Of a DNA stretch of 64,000 bases, positions 12,540 to 23,126 are shown piece after piece (within the stretch, counting starts at the first letter, position 1; the number at the start of each line of letters is the position of its first letter). The translations under genes and the position numbers were made by a program. The stretch comes from Phaeotremella fagi (taxonomy: Eukaryota; Basidiomycota; Tremellomycetes; Tremellales; Phaeotremellaceae). Below the pieces are notes generated by a model. The model had not been told where the DNA came from. It saw nothing but the letters and a program-made list of their open reading frames with translations, and did no database searches. Where the stretch lies: the NCBI GenBank assembly GCA_001599715.1, contig BCHU01000007.1:1183586-1247585 (forward strand), read 5' to 3'.

Positions 12540-12774
12540 ATGTTCTTTCTTTTAGCGGGATATAAAATCAACCACCGAATGCACTACCCAGCTATGACGA
12601 AAACTTTGGAACATTCTAGCAATACATTTACACAATACAGCCTTCTGAGCACATCAAAGGAGAGGTAAATTTGATTTTGGGAGCTATAAGGAAATACGAT
12701 TTCTCTTTTTATTCTTTCTTTCTACATATCATTTTGCCACCACCCGAACATACAGTTTCACTACAATCACAGTC

Positions 12775-13284
12775 ATGAGCTTTCCAAATCAACCAAAACG
12801 AACCGAATTCTCCAACGGAGATTGGGATTTCTATCCAGAATTACAAGAAGTCTCGACCCTTACTGGAGACGACAACCGCCTTCTCAAGGGTAGAGCGTGC
12901 AGCGGCAATTGGATCGATGGTTATGCTCACAACAAAGGTTTCAAATCGATCATCCTCAAAAGCTCTTACGACCGCTTAGAAGCTGACGACGAACCAAAGA
13001 TGTATTTGCAAGGTCTTAGACACTCAGAGAATGGTGGTTTCGAACTCGAGTCAATTCTCACCGTCTGCTATCTGAAGGGAAGGCACGAGGTTCCAACCGA
13101 AGAAGAAGTCAAAATGGGGTTAGAGGATTTGCTCAAACAGAGCACTTCGTCAGAAATGAGCAAGGCACTCGATCCCAATTCTCAAGATCTCGTCTCCGGT
13201 TTGCAACAAAGCTTAAGTTATATCTTAGAACACGATAAGTTTCGTTATGAGTATTATGAAGCCGCGAGAAGAAGTAATGAGTAA
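12775..13284 (+). CDS. orphan protein, tandem family A copy 2
   Basis: Single exon of 169 residues, paralogous to the gene at 12033-12539 (conserved YAHNKGF, IILKSSYD, HEVPTEEEV and LVSGLQQSLSY blocks). It is acidic overall, with no signal peptide or transmembrane helix. Conservation between the copies at protein level, with little at DNA level, supports real coding sequence under constraint. Function is unknown. Confidence 0.65.
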   Translation: MSFPNQPKRTEFSNGDWDFYPELQEVSTLTGDDNRLLKGRACSGNWIDGYAHNKGFKSIILKSSYDRLEADDEPKMYLQGLRHSENGGFELESILTVCYLKGRHEVPTEEEVKMGLEDLLKQSTSSEMSKALDPNSQDLVSGLQQSLSYILEHDKFRYEYYEAARRSNE

Positions 13285-13627
13285 AGGGAACGAGTGATTG
13301 GGTAGTTACCGCGCCTCATTGGGATTCACAATGTAGTTGTTTTGTCGTTAAGTTGTAGAGTAAAGATGAGAGTTATGCAAGTTGGTATGTTGGTAGCTTA
13401 AAATCCAACTGATCTTTCGCTCACATGCGAGTCCATCTAGAGACTCACTTTTCCCTTCCACGCTTACGATCAATTCGATTGGTATAAAAAGATCCTCTAA
13501 ATCAAATCAAAAGTAAAATTTCAATAGTCGTTCAGGATTTGTAATCACTAACTACACTACGAGTACAGTAGAGTACAGAAAATCGTTGAGTTGGTGAACA
13601 GAAACGTATACAACCTAGACACCTCCA
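13285..13627. other. convergent 3' intergenic region
   Basis: Between the 3' end of orphan family A copy 2 and the 3' end of the MDR oxidoreductase gene. I see no gene or notable repeat. Confidence 0.4.
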
Positions 13628-14987
13628 TCAGATAAGCTTAGTTATGAGTTTTCCTTTGGTCTGTCCTTCAAACAATTGCTGATAAACAGTCGGAATATCT
13701 TTAAACTCAGCTTCCCTAACGTCTTCAGCTTCAGAAACATCGAGTTTTCCTTCTTTGACCCATTTCGCTAGATCACTTGGGGCTGTTTCGACTTGTGCCT
13801 CGTGATCGAAAAATAAGAAACCTGGTTCGAGAATAAGCATTTAGACGCACTACTGTATGATGGTCGTGACCAGAATAGTTTACTCACCTTTAATGGTGAT
13901 TCTGTTATATAGAACCTCTCTCCAGTTGGTTAATGTCATTGGACTTCCTGAGTAGCCTATCGTTTTTGTATCTCAGTAAAATACTCGACAAGTTATGAGA
14001 TACAAAGACTTACCGGAGATCGAGCCACAGATTGCGATCTGGCCCCATCGTTTGATAACGGGCAAAGCAGCATCAAAGATATCTCCACCGACGTTATCGA
14101 AAAATTTGTCAGCATAATCAGGGAGTGCTTTTGCCAAGTTTTCGACGAAATTTGGATCCTGTCAAGTAATCAGTTGGATGATCGATGAAGATATCATTTC
14201 CCTCACCTTGTAGTCGACACACTCATCGGCTCCGAGTAATTTCACCCATTCACATTTATCTTTACCACCAGCTATTCCTACTACTCTCTTGCAACCGATG
14301 ATTTTCTTAGCAATTTGGACTAAAACGGAGCCGACACCCCTGAAATAAGGTTGTCAGTTGAATTCGAAGAATGATACACGTGGAAAAACGTACCCTGCTG
14401 CACCAGAGACGAGCAGTGTATGTTCTGGTTTGAGGTTGAGTTCACCAAAAGCTCCGACATAGGCAGTGATACCAGTGAGACCACAGAAACTGAGTCCAAG
14501 ATATTTAGAATGACCAGAAAGTTGTCTGAATGAGCTACAGTATCAGCTTGTATCCACCTAAAAACGCCAAACAACCTACGGAGCTTCATATTCAACTTGA
14601 TCCTCTTCGACGATTCCTACATCAAACCATCCCATTAAACCAGTGACAATTTGGCCAGTCTTCCATTTGTCGGATTTTGACTCGAGAACCTCTCCCATGG
14701 TGTATCCGCGGATTATCTGTCCCTCTTCAACGGGTTCAATGTAGAGTCTTCTCTGATGAACAATCACTCAGCGTCAGTACATTGCAGGGGCGCCAGTTAT
14801 AGTAGGTACTCACTGGATCAGTCGTACCATCAATCCAGAGACGTTGAGCAGGATCATTGCTGAGTGCTATAGTCTTGATCTTTACTTGTTTATCCTTGAG
14901 AGGTGGTAATGGCCGGTTAACAAGTTGGAAAGTGTCACCTTCAATTGCCGAGATGGGTTTTTTGTTGAGAATGAAAGCGTTTTGCAT
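13628..14987 (-). CDS. MDR-family NADPH-dependent alkenal/enone reductase
   Basis: Seven or so exons read leftward (first 14814-14987, second 14580-14752, last about 13628-13820) give roughly 345 residues, the normal family length. The N-terminal half has SNDPAQRLWID and GYTMGEV. The cofactor-binding region is LLVSGAAGGVGSVLVQIAKK, followed by VVGIAGGKDKCEWVKLLGAD and FDNVGGDIFDAAL. This is the zinc-independent medium-chain reductase group (leukotriene B4 dehydrogenase / prostaglandin reductase / double-bond reductase) that reduces alpha,beta-unsaturated carbonyls with NADPH in the cytosol. It is divergent from the GFA-fold gene, suggesting shared induction. Confidence 0.88.
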
Positions 14988-15428
14988 GTTGTGGGATGTT
15001 TTTGTCGGTGTTACAAAGAAAGAAGTGAACTCTTAAATCTGACAGCTTTTATATGTAGATTTTGTGGATGAAGGTGTGTGACTCTCAATTGTTTATGCGT
15101 AATAGGATTATGCAGCAGTTTATTAGACGACCAGCAAATCTCGCTTATGGACACCGAAAGTGGAGGTTCGTGGTGGAGGGTTATTGGCGGAGCCGTGTTT
15201 TTGACTCTAGCTTCAATGCCATCTTTGGCTATCTTAAGTCTTTCCACTTGATTTGAGATTGTCACGGCGTCCGGTTGTCTCATGTTACTACAGTTCTTAT
15301 TTTCAGCCTCCACATATTAGACGAGATAAGAAGTTGGATGATAAATTCGTTCTCCGGCACTAATCCACCTTAGATATAAATACTGCGATTGACTTCTTTT
15401 GACTCCACAAGAACAACTTGCGTTTACA
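14988..15428. promoter_or_regulatory. divergent promoter with a TATA box on each side
   Basis: The 441-bp region separates the starts of the reductase (-) and the GFA-fold gene (+). TATAAAA lies on the minus strand at 15047-15053, about 60 nt from the reductase ATG. TATAAATA lies on the plus strand at 15375-15382, about 50 nt from the GFA ATG. Clear TATA boxes on both sides suggest inducible expression. Confidence 0.55.
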
Positions 15429-15995
15429 ATGTCTACCCAAGAAAATCATCGTTTTGATCCAAAAATTCCAGTTGCTGGTCTAGCGACTGACGGTTGGTCC
15501 ACTGAGGACGAAGCCACAGCAACCTGTTTCTGTGGAGCTGTTCAACTCAAATTCGTGAGTTCACACTTTCAGGCTCACAAGCTTATCATGTCTCAGCCAA
15601 TCCACGGTCCTGGATTAGTCAACACTCACCTGTGTAATTGCACAGACTGTAGAAAGATCCATTCATCAATGTTCGGTACCAACTTCACAATCCTTGACAC
15701 CCATTTAACTCATATTCGCGGGCAAGAAAATCTTACACAATTTGGAACAAACAAAACCTCAACTTCAGGTGGTATGATGACTAATTTCTTCTGTAAGACA
15801 TGCGGGTCTTTGATGTATCGAGTCGGGGAATCTTTTCCTGGGATGAGTATACTTAGAGTTGGAACTGTCGACGATTTCAATCTTCAAGATACGGTTTTGA
15901 AACCTGAGGTTGAACAGTTTGTCGAGACGAGGGTTAGCTGGCTTACTGGTGCTCAAGGTGTCAAGCAGGTTGAGGGTTTTGCTTATGGAGGTTGA
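15429..15995 (+). CDS. GFA-fold (glutathione-dependent formaldehyde-activating-like) protein
   Basis: The zinc-site cysteines are visible: CFCGAVQL near residue 36, CNCTDCRK near 75, and FFCKTCGSLMYR near 123, followed by PGMSILRVGTVDDF. This is the CENP-V/GFA fold, whose members bind zinc and are linked to glutathione conjugates of small aldehydes; few have proven activity. The sequence 15557-15598 (gtgagt...tctcag, 42 nt) looks like an in-frame intron. Removing it joins QLKF directly to PIHGPGLVN, as expected for the family. The start at 15429 was preferred to an in-frame ATG 30 nt upstream. Confidence 0.82.
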   Translation: MSTQENHRFDPKIPVAGLATDGWSTEDEATATCFCGAVQLKFVSSHFQAHKLIMSQPIHGPGLVNTHLCNCTDCRKIHSSMFGTNFTILDTHLTHIRGQENLTQFGTNKTSTSGGMMTNFFCKTCGSLMYRVGESFPGMSILRVGTVDDFNLQDTVLKPEVEQFVETRVSWLTGAQGVKQVEGFAYGG

Positions 15996-16181
15996 CGGCA
16001 ACGGTATTTGTTGAGTGTGCTTGTATAAATTGATTGAACTATGACATCTATAAAGTCGTGTATTTTCGTGGTATCTAATCAATTTCTATCAAAAGCGACG
16101 TCAAACTCATACAACAAGAGAAAACTCATCTATTGGTTGCGGTACATACTTTTCTGCGAACTATCTGAAGACTAGGAACAA

Positions 16182-17120
16182 TCAATAGTAATGAACACTT
16201 GAAATGATCTCCCCGATTATCATAGCAACTCCCCCCACCGTCTTTAGACCTGATTTAAGGCGAGATTTGAAACTCTTTTTGGATTCAGAACCAGCATTTA
16301 GCGAGATGTAGCTTAAGTAGCAAGGATCAAGATCACCATGTTCTACAGCATTTTCATGAGCCGCGTGTCGTAGGAGATAACGAAGGTATGGAGGAGAATC
16401 CTTGAATCCATCTTGTTGGGCGTTTATGTCTCTATCAGTAAAAGTATAACATCGTGAAGTAACCTTTTTAGAGTGAGAACCAGTATTTGTCGATGTATAA
16501 CTTCGACTATAAGCATCATCTTCAGATTGATATCTAGGATAATCATGACCCCCCATACGTTCTATTTTACGGATCAGTTCGTTGGTTCGATCTATCTCAG
16601 CACGTAAATCTTTGGAAGCTTGTTCGGAGTCTAAACCAGTAAAAGCATCATATCGTGAATCAACTGACGATTTTTGTTTCGTGTCTTCGCTTGCTTTTGA
16701 GTCAGCGATACTGGATGAGTGATAGGTTTTGATTGATGGTTTGTGAGTGAGATACTTTTGGAAGTGGGATTTCAACCGTGATTGATGTGATGGAGATTGG
16801 ATTGAAGATGTATCTTTTTCGGTTGATTCGTTGAACTCTTGCTCAGAACTCGAGTAATCTGATTTAGTCATATCGTGCAGAACAGATTTGAGGATGTTGT
16901 TACTCTTGAGAGTTGGATGAAGGAATTTCAGGGACTCTTGCAGTGAGTTTATATCCTGCATAACCACTTTTGAAACAGAGATCAGAAACATGTAGCAGCA
17001 ATTGCATGACAAAAAGGATCAGCTCAAGGATGATGTCAAGGATGATCAAAGGAAAAATCAGTGATATTCGTGAGGAGTTTCAACACATGTCGAACAAGAG
17101 TAAGGACGATTTGACCTACC
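16182..17120 (-). CDS. unknown Ser/Lys-rich protein, 5' end unresolved
   Basis: The main exon runs 16955 to 16182 and encodes DINSLQESLKFLHPTLKSNN onward, with a Ser/Thr/Lys-rich low-complexity middle. It ends in a basic segment (KKSFKSRLKSGLKTV) and a short hydrophobic tail (GVAMIIGEII). A further exon, ending at 17120 and reading IPDTKFWTEVKEVLTDNQL, joins in phase through a 164-nt intron. The 5' exon beyond about 17190 could not be placed. A reading frame starting near 17325 with MGNISSSRAV, an N-myristoylation-like start, lies upstream but I found no splice that links it. No family is recognised. Confidence 0.5.
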
Positions 17121-17494
17121 AACATCCCCTCTTTTTGTAGCTGATTGTCAGTTAAGACCTCCTTCACTTCTGTCCAGAATTTAGTGTCAGGAATCCTGCG
17201 AAGATCACCGTCACGTATCCAACGTTAAATGATTGTGTTGCAGGACTCAGCGAGTACTGCTACTGCCCTTCGCTTTCACATTATTTTTGCTTGAAATTAC
17301 AGCTCGTGAGCTGCTTATATTGCCCATGATACAGTAGAGCATCTTATTATGATCATAAGCATACAATAGCAGGAAAGAAAACGCACACTTGCTGTGATGC
17401 ATCTTTTGACATTTCCTTTGTCGGCTCGGCAAGTTACGTTAATCAATTTTATCAAAAGCCAGAAATTACATCAATTGCTTTCCTTCCAAATCAC

Positions 17495-19083
17495 ATGTCA
17501 TCTTCTACTTCAGCAATGGATACTCTACCAGTCATCGATGATTTGAAGCTCAATGAGGATGCTGTGAAGGAGAGAAACGAAACGGAAGAAGAAGACTCGG
17601 AAGATGAGGTGACGACGACGACAACGACCAAGAAAAAGAAAAAGAAGAAGAAGTCAAAGACAAAGAAAACCAAGGTAGGTACAATCAGTCTCTAAGAAGT
17701 GTTGTTACATATTATAGCTTACTTTTTGTGTAGAACAGTGACTTGGATATCATTGAGAACGGTGGAGGTGTTCCTCCAGAAACTCAAATCATCTTGAAAA
17801 CCGAAACACCAGAAGAAACTGAGGAATGGAATGTTCAATTGAAGAAAGGATTTGCGACTTATAGAATATCACCTCATGCCCTCTTAGATGATATAGTGAG
17901 TGACCAACAACAAATCAAATTATATGACATTGAGCTGACCGAATCAGAATAAACCACTACTCGTTCTGTTCTATACCGCTTCCTGTCGAAACTTGGAATT
18001 ACGAACACCGAGATTGTTATTGAGGATGATTCACGGAGGTGATTCGATTGCTGTTAGGAAGATTAAGACGGAACCGACTGTTCAGAAGACGCAATTGTGA
18101 GTAGAGCTGTGATTGAGCTTTGAAAACTACTACAACTCATGGTTTTAGATACGGTTCTCCCCCAGCAACGCTCATCAAACCAATGTTCGTCTCTCGATAT
18201 ATCTCAACTGCGTACGTATATCACAAAAACTAATACCATGCTAATACAGCTCGCGTAGGATTCCAAGAATAGGTGCCCTCGGCGAATCATTCATCAGCAG
18301 AAACGAATACGTATTCGCCATCACCGCCAAAGATCCATCAGCCTTCACCCTAGCTCCAGGCGGTTCAATAAAACTATCAAACCGTCTGACCTCAACCCAA
18401 GGCTATCTAGGTAACATCGCGATAAAAATCAACGAAGAAACTCAACTCTCAAGAACCACCTCGCCGTTCATCCCTCAAAAGGGTAAAGTTTTCACACAAC
18501 CCACATTTAAGGATTGTGAGCAAGCGAAGGTGGTAGGGAAGATGTATTACGAAATTCATCCTCAGCTTTGGGGACAGCGGATTGTTTCTGAAGCTTTCAA
18601 GGAGGTTTTGAGATTTGGATTCGAGGAGTTGGGTTGTTTTAAGGTTATCGTGAGTAAATTTGGGCGATTTCGAGATGATGTTGATGGGGGCTTTACATAG
18701 GTTGATCCTACGACGATAAATGAAGCTTCCATAAAATTGTGTTTGAAGAATGGATTGAAATTCATTGAAGAAGTTAATACGGCTGCTAAACCTCAATTGA
18801 TACATGAGATCACGAGGGATGAATGGTGGAAATTGAACAGACCTGGAAAACCTGTCACAGATGTTTGGGGAGGGAAAGAAGTCTGTCGATGGTAAGTCAT
18901 CCATTCATCCATTGGCGTTACTAGCTGATATGGTATCCCCTTAATATTAGGTGCATGAATTTCAGATTATCACCTCCTACGATTCAGTGTTCTCACTGTT
19001 CATGGGCGAAATATTGTACACGAGAATGTCAGAGGGCGGATTGGACTTTCGTTAGTGGACATCAGTTGGAATGTGGGGCATGA
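17495..19083 (+). CDS. GNAT acetyltransferase fused to a MYND zinc finger
   Basis: Multiple exons: 17495-17674, 17734-17895, 17948 onward, about 18259-18649, 18701-18891 and 18951-19083. The N-terminus is acidic with a Thr/Lys run. The middle has a RimJ/RimL-type GNAT fold: GYLGNIAIKI, then YYEIHPQLWGQRIVSEAFKE, VDPTTINEASIKLCLKNGLK. The C-terminus is a MYND finger (CRWC...CSHCSWAKYCTRECQRADW...H..EC). GNAT enzymes transfer acetyl from CoA to amines or N-termini. MYND fingers bind proline-rich peptides and could recruit the substrate. Continuous splicing across both domains makes it a true fusion. Substrate is unknown. Confidence 0.8.
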
Positions 19084-19205
19084 ATGGAAACTGTAGATAT
19101 ATCTAGCATTCGAATGTATACCATGAGTTGAAGATTCAGCCCAAGATAACGTTTTAATCGTTACACCTGTTTGTCTATAAAGTCTTCTCCCTTCCATCAG
19201 ATTCA

Positions 19206-20629
19206 TCATTCTAAACCAGCGATGATTTCCCTCTGTTTTGGAAATCAGTTATACTCCCAGACTGTGAAATGAAAATAAACTCACCAACAATGGAGCCACT
19301 TGTTTCCTTGTTGCCTTGGCATTACCTTGCTGCCAAACCTTGCCTATCAAACCATCATCTCCAGCAATAAGACTAACGATATCTTTCCCACCAGCCTTCT
19401 TATCCCATAAACCCAGTTCCAAAGTCGCCGAACCCTCCAAACCCTTGATCAATTTATCCGCCAAATTCTGCCCGAAATCCATACTCTTGATCCCACCACC
19501 CTCTCGAATGAGTATGACCAGTTCCCTTCTACTTTTGTTCTTGTTCTCACTTCTATAACTCGTCATGACACCTTCAACATCAAGATTCTTCTCTACCATA
19601 TATTCCTTGGCGAACTTCAAAAATGATTTCCAACCAGTCTCTTCTTTGTCTAACCAAACTTTCATCCCGATTGGGATCGATGAGATACCAACTCGAAGAT
19701 TTGGGTAATTCGTTGATTTAGTAGGAAGATAGTACTCTTTGTAATCACGAAGTAAAAGGTCGTGAGTGGATAGATCGGTAACGTTAGATTTCGTGTCCAA
19801 CAGACTGAACGCTAGTTTGGTGAGTGTATCTGGAATTTGTGTTGCTTGAGTTGAAAGTGTAAACATGGAAGATTCTTCGGCGAGTGTAGAGATTGGATAA
19901 AGGAAAGCTGCAGATTCCAAATCCGTTTCTGTGGCTTTCCCGCCTGCTTTCAATCCACCTGTATCGATTAACATACCAGTGAGTAACAAAGTAGCGAGTT
20001 CAGATGGGACAGGTGATCCGTTAAAACCCGATGGACCTGATATTGAAGCTTTCCATTGCGGAGTAAAGTGTTTTGTTACCAATGAAGTAGCGGAACCAGT
20101 TGGAACCTGGATCAATCGTACAGCAGCCTCCTTGTGATGACCTTCATCATCGTGATGGTCAACAACCGCTACGACTGAATTTTCATCCTCCCCAAACATA
20201 GGTAAGAGTCGATTATGATCGACCAAAGCGAATTTCACTCCTTTGGATGAGAGTTCCGTCGTTGGAATGGGTAGTGATTCTGCGTGAAGAAGGACTGATA
20301 AGGGTAAATGGGAAAGCTCGAGGGCTTGTAGATTCTCCGGACGAAGATGCATCAATGAAGATGGGGTAAGGATTAATGGAACGACTCTCTCAGCGAGCAG
20401 GGTGGATGATAGAGTAGCGAATGCAATAGACGAAGCTAGAGTATCAAGGTCTGCAGGGGTTTATAAGTTAGATAACCGAATGTAGTTTGTATCAGAACTT
20501 ACCACCAGCTTCGTTTCCCACAGCAATAGTCCAACCTTTCCCGTGACCGTTTTTTAAATCATCCAAGAAACTTTCTTTCTGACTCTCCAAAAAACCAGCT
20601 AATCTTCCAGCATTTGAATGTGACGACAT
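19206..20629 (-). CDS. PPX1: exopolyphosphatase (DHH/DHHA2 family)
   Basis: Exons read leftward: 20503-20629, then 20450 to about 19280, and a short last exon near 19206-19235 that gives a PLLREIIAGLE ending. The DHH-family metal motifs are in order: GNEAGDLDTLAS across the first splice, VDHN, then VVDHHDDEG. LLTGMLIDTGGLK and a DHHA2 C-terminal domain (VGISSIPIG) follow. Yeast Ppx1 removes phosphate from the ends of polyphosphate using two divalent metals. I chose ATG 20629. The frame stays open upstream to an ATG at 20956 and would add a 109-residue extension with a hydrophobic stretch. If the last intron is not removed, the stop moves to 19249. Confidence 0.86.
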
Positions 20630-21470
20630 GTTGATTTTAGAGGGTTGAGCGATGATGGAATATTGACAAGAGAGTTTTCGATGTGCACTGTTTGATATGC
20701 GAGATAAATTTAGAGGTAAGCAAAATCTCATGTACTGATTTTGATTATCACTGTTGTTGAACAAGAGGATGAGGGCTATGAATCCAAAGATGAGGAAGGA
20801 GATTACCGCGATGAGAGATAAGGTGTATCTGGCGTAGATGGAACGTGGTCTAAGAGTATGACGGGCTGAATGTAAGAGACTATAGGTATGTTGATTGTGC
20901 TGTACTGATTGGCGCATACACTTTGTAGTTGTATGGTATGGTTTGAATAAGATCAATGTAAGAATTGAATAGATGAGATATAATACCAGTATATTGGATA
21001 CAGTAGATCAATTTTTGTTTTGAGCCCAATGCTCGTGTGACGTTGTGTGGCAAATAGCTGTTACGTGAAATACAAATTAATTGTCAGTAATTAAAGTACA
21101 GAGTCACTTGGAAGAAACGTGCAAGGTAGTAACCTGACTTCAGCATCCGATCATATACTCACAGTAACTTACAGTTAAGTCCAGATTTACAAACAAGTCC
21201 AATAATTAACTGAATGATCTTCCAGGAACATTTGAAAGATTCGTAATACGGTGACCAACCCCAAGTGAAGGCTCTAAGTGGCAAAATTGAATTGAATTCA
21301 AAATTAAGCCAACCATTCTTTCAAGATGTGAGGGACGTTTATTTATGACTTTTCCATGATTAACCTCACGATATGAATAAACAACACAGCAAGCGTCCAA
21401 CTATATAAGGACAGAAGAAAAATGCTGAAGAAGAAGCTTCTCTTAACAAATCGTAACACCCCTAAACAAG
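20630..21470. promoter_or_regulatory. divergent promoter region with TATA box for the CVNH gene
   Basis: Between PPX1 (-) and the first cyanovirin-like gene (+). A TATATAA box at 21402-21408 lies about 65 nt before the CVNH ATG. The PPX1-proximal 330 nt hold its open upstream frame. I see no separate gene. Confidence 0.45.
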
Positions 21471-22350
21471 ATGACAATCAAATTCTTAATATTCATCGTT
21501 ATTGGTCTCATCCTCAGCAACGTAATCGATGCTAAACCATTTCCAAAAAAGACACCACAACTAAGAGACAGAATCGTCGCTCGGACAAATGCTGAGGCAA
21601 TGAGATTGGGAGTACCTTTGATAAGACCTAAATCAGTACCCGCAAGTGAGTTCAGTCTCGATACGAACCGTGACGGGGTTTAACCATTCAAGCAAGGTTT
21701 CAACGGTAAAGTGAACGCGACATATCTGGAAGAATGGTCTAAACGTAAAGGAACACCTGTCAACGTAAAACGTGCTGGTGCGTCTCCGACTGTAATCCCG
21801 TGAGTCATAATAAATTGTTCACAAACAACGGTAGTTAAGTGCTGCACGGAACTGAATGATCGTAGCTCGACAGGAAATTCCGGCGGTTATCAACTCACCT
21901 GCTCAGCAATCCAGTTCAACGTTCCACACGAAAATAATTTATCAGGAAATTGTGTTAATCAAGCTGGGAACACTGTTGCCTCGTCACTGGATTTGAATGG
22001 TGCAATGTTCGTCAGCCGTCCTGTAAAGTACAACATGGGGAAATGATTAACAGTTTCACAGTGGAAATAACTTCGGTACATTGTTATGTCATGGAACCAA
22101 TTTTGCTGCGAGTTGCAACAATTGTGCATTTTCCGGTACAACCCTCACTTGTAATTGCAGCGATGGTGATGGTAACAGTCCTTTGACTTCATTGAATCTG
22201 GGTAGGTGGTTTGCAGTTTCACATTTGCGAGAATCAGCTGACCGTGGTTGTCTTTAGCAAACTGTGTTGGTAACAATGGCAAGTATTTTTATCGATCTCT
22301 TGAACACATATTGACTTTGGGCTTCAGATGGTTCTCTTTACATAGGCTAA
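21471..22350 (+). CDS. secreted CVNH (cyanovirin-N homology) protein, copy 1
   Basis: A signal peptide (hydrophobic FLIFIVIGLILSNV, then DA-K) is followed by a conserved propeptide-like block (QLRDRIVARTNAEAMRLG) and a Kex2-type KR at VNVKR-AGASP. The spliced C-terminal half is a CVNH fold: LTCSAIQFN, SSLDLNGAIGNNFGTLLC, SCNNCAFSGTTLTCNC, TSLNLANCVGNNDGSLYIG. The paired C...C and SLDLN..IGN..G.L repeats are diagnostic. CVNH proteins bind mannose glycans. The last intron must use a GC-AG pair (gcaagt...ttcag), and the third uses the rare donor GTTCGT. It is tandem with a diverged second copy. Confidence 0.8.
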
Positions 22351-23126
22351 AAAGTGTGATTATGAGCATACAGCAACTTTTATGTCAGTGATAGACGATG
22401 TTAATGACGATGGACATTTTAGACCTGCCTTTCTTTATGCTATACGATTCTGTTCCTACTTTGTAGTACGGAATGTGCGATACCCTTTTCTTACAATATT
22501 CAATGTTGTCTTTACTTTGATTTCAATTTACGCATTCCGTCGAACAATAAGATACTGTACTCATTGGCATACCCTGTATCCCGCTGAAAGTCAGTTTGAC
22601 GGTCTTAGAGCAGAGCATGATTGATATTGAGTCGATGATTGTTTTGATTAGGCTCCGACAATTTCGGATGATACGATAATACAGTACCTACAAAGACATC
22701 GTGCAACCAAAAATTCGACGCCGTGGCACTAGATTTGTACATCAGATGCTCCTTTGCGATGTGGGTTCCGGTAATCTGGAATATCTCAAACCATCCAAAG
22801 TTAAATCTAACAAGGATCCAAGACATCTCACCTATTTCTCAGGAATGTCGGAAAGACTCGAAAAATTATCTTCTGTCCTGTTACGTTCTTGTTCCTGTTA
22901 CCGTACTTTTTTTCAGGTGCAAAAAGCCACTAAAGAAGACCCTCAAACTGCCTTATCCAGAGAGGTAACGCTTATTTTTAATTCCATCTCACTTGCCAGT
23001 GTGTGGCTCCATCAGGATGGAGACAGAAACAAAAGAGTTGTAACAACAAAAAAAATATTGTTTAAAGAGACGGAGGATGTTGGAGAGCATGCAATCTTTA
23101 TCAAACTTTACGGAACCCAACTAAAA
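22351..23126. other. spacer between the two CVNH genes
   Basis: Contains the 3' flank of copy 1 and promoter of copy 2. Open frames at 22382-22624 and upstream of 23127 have no signal peptide, domain or matching paralogue segment, so I do not call a gene. Confidence 0.4.

Noticed and set aside
22382..22624. Open frame between the CVNH genes as a separate gene
   Set aside because: No domain, signal peptide or paralogue, and it lies in a spacer between duplicated genes.
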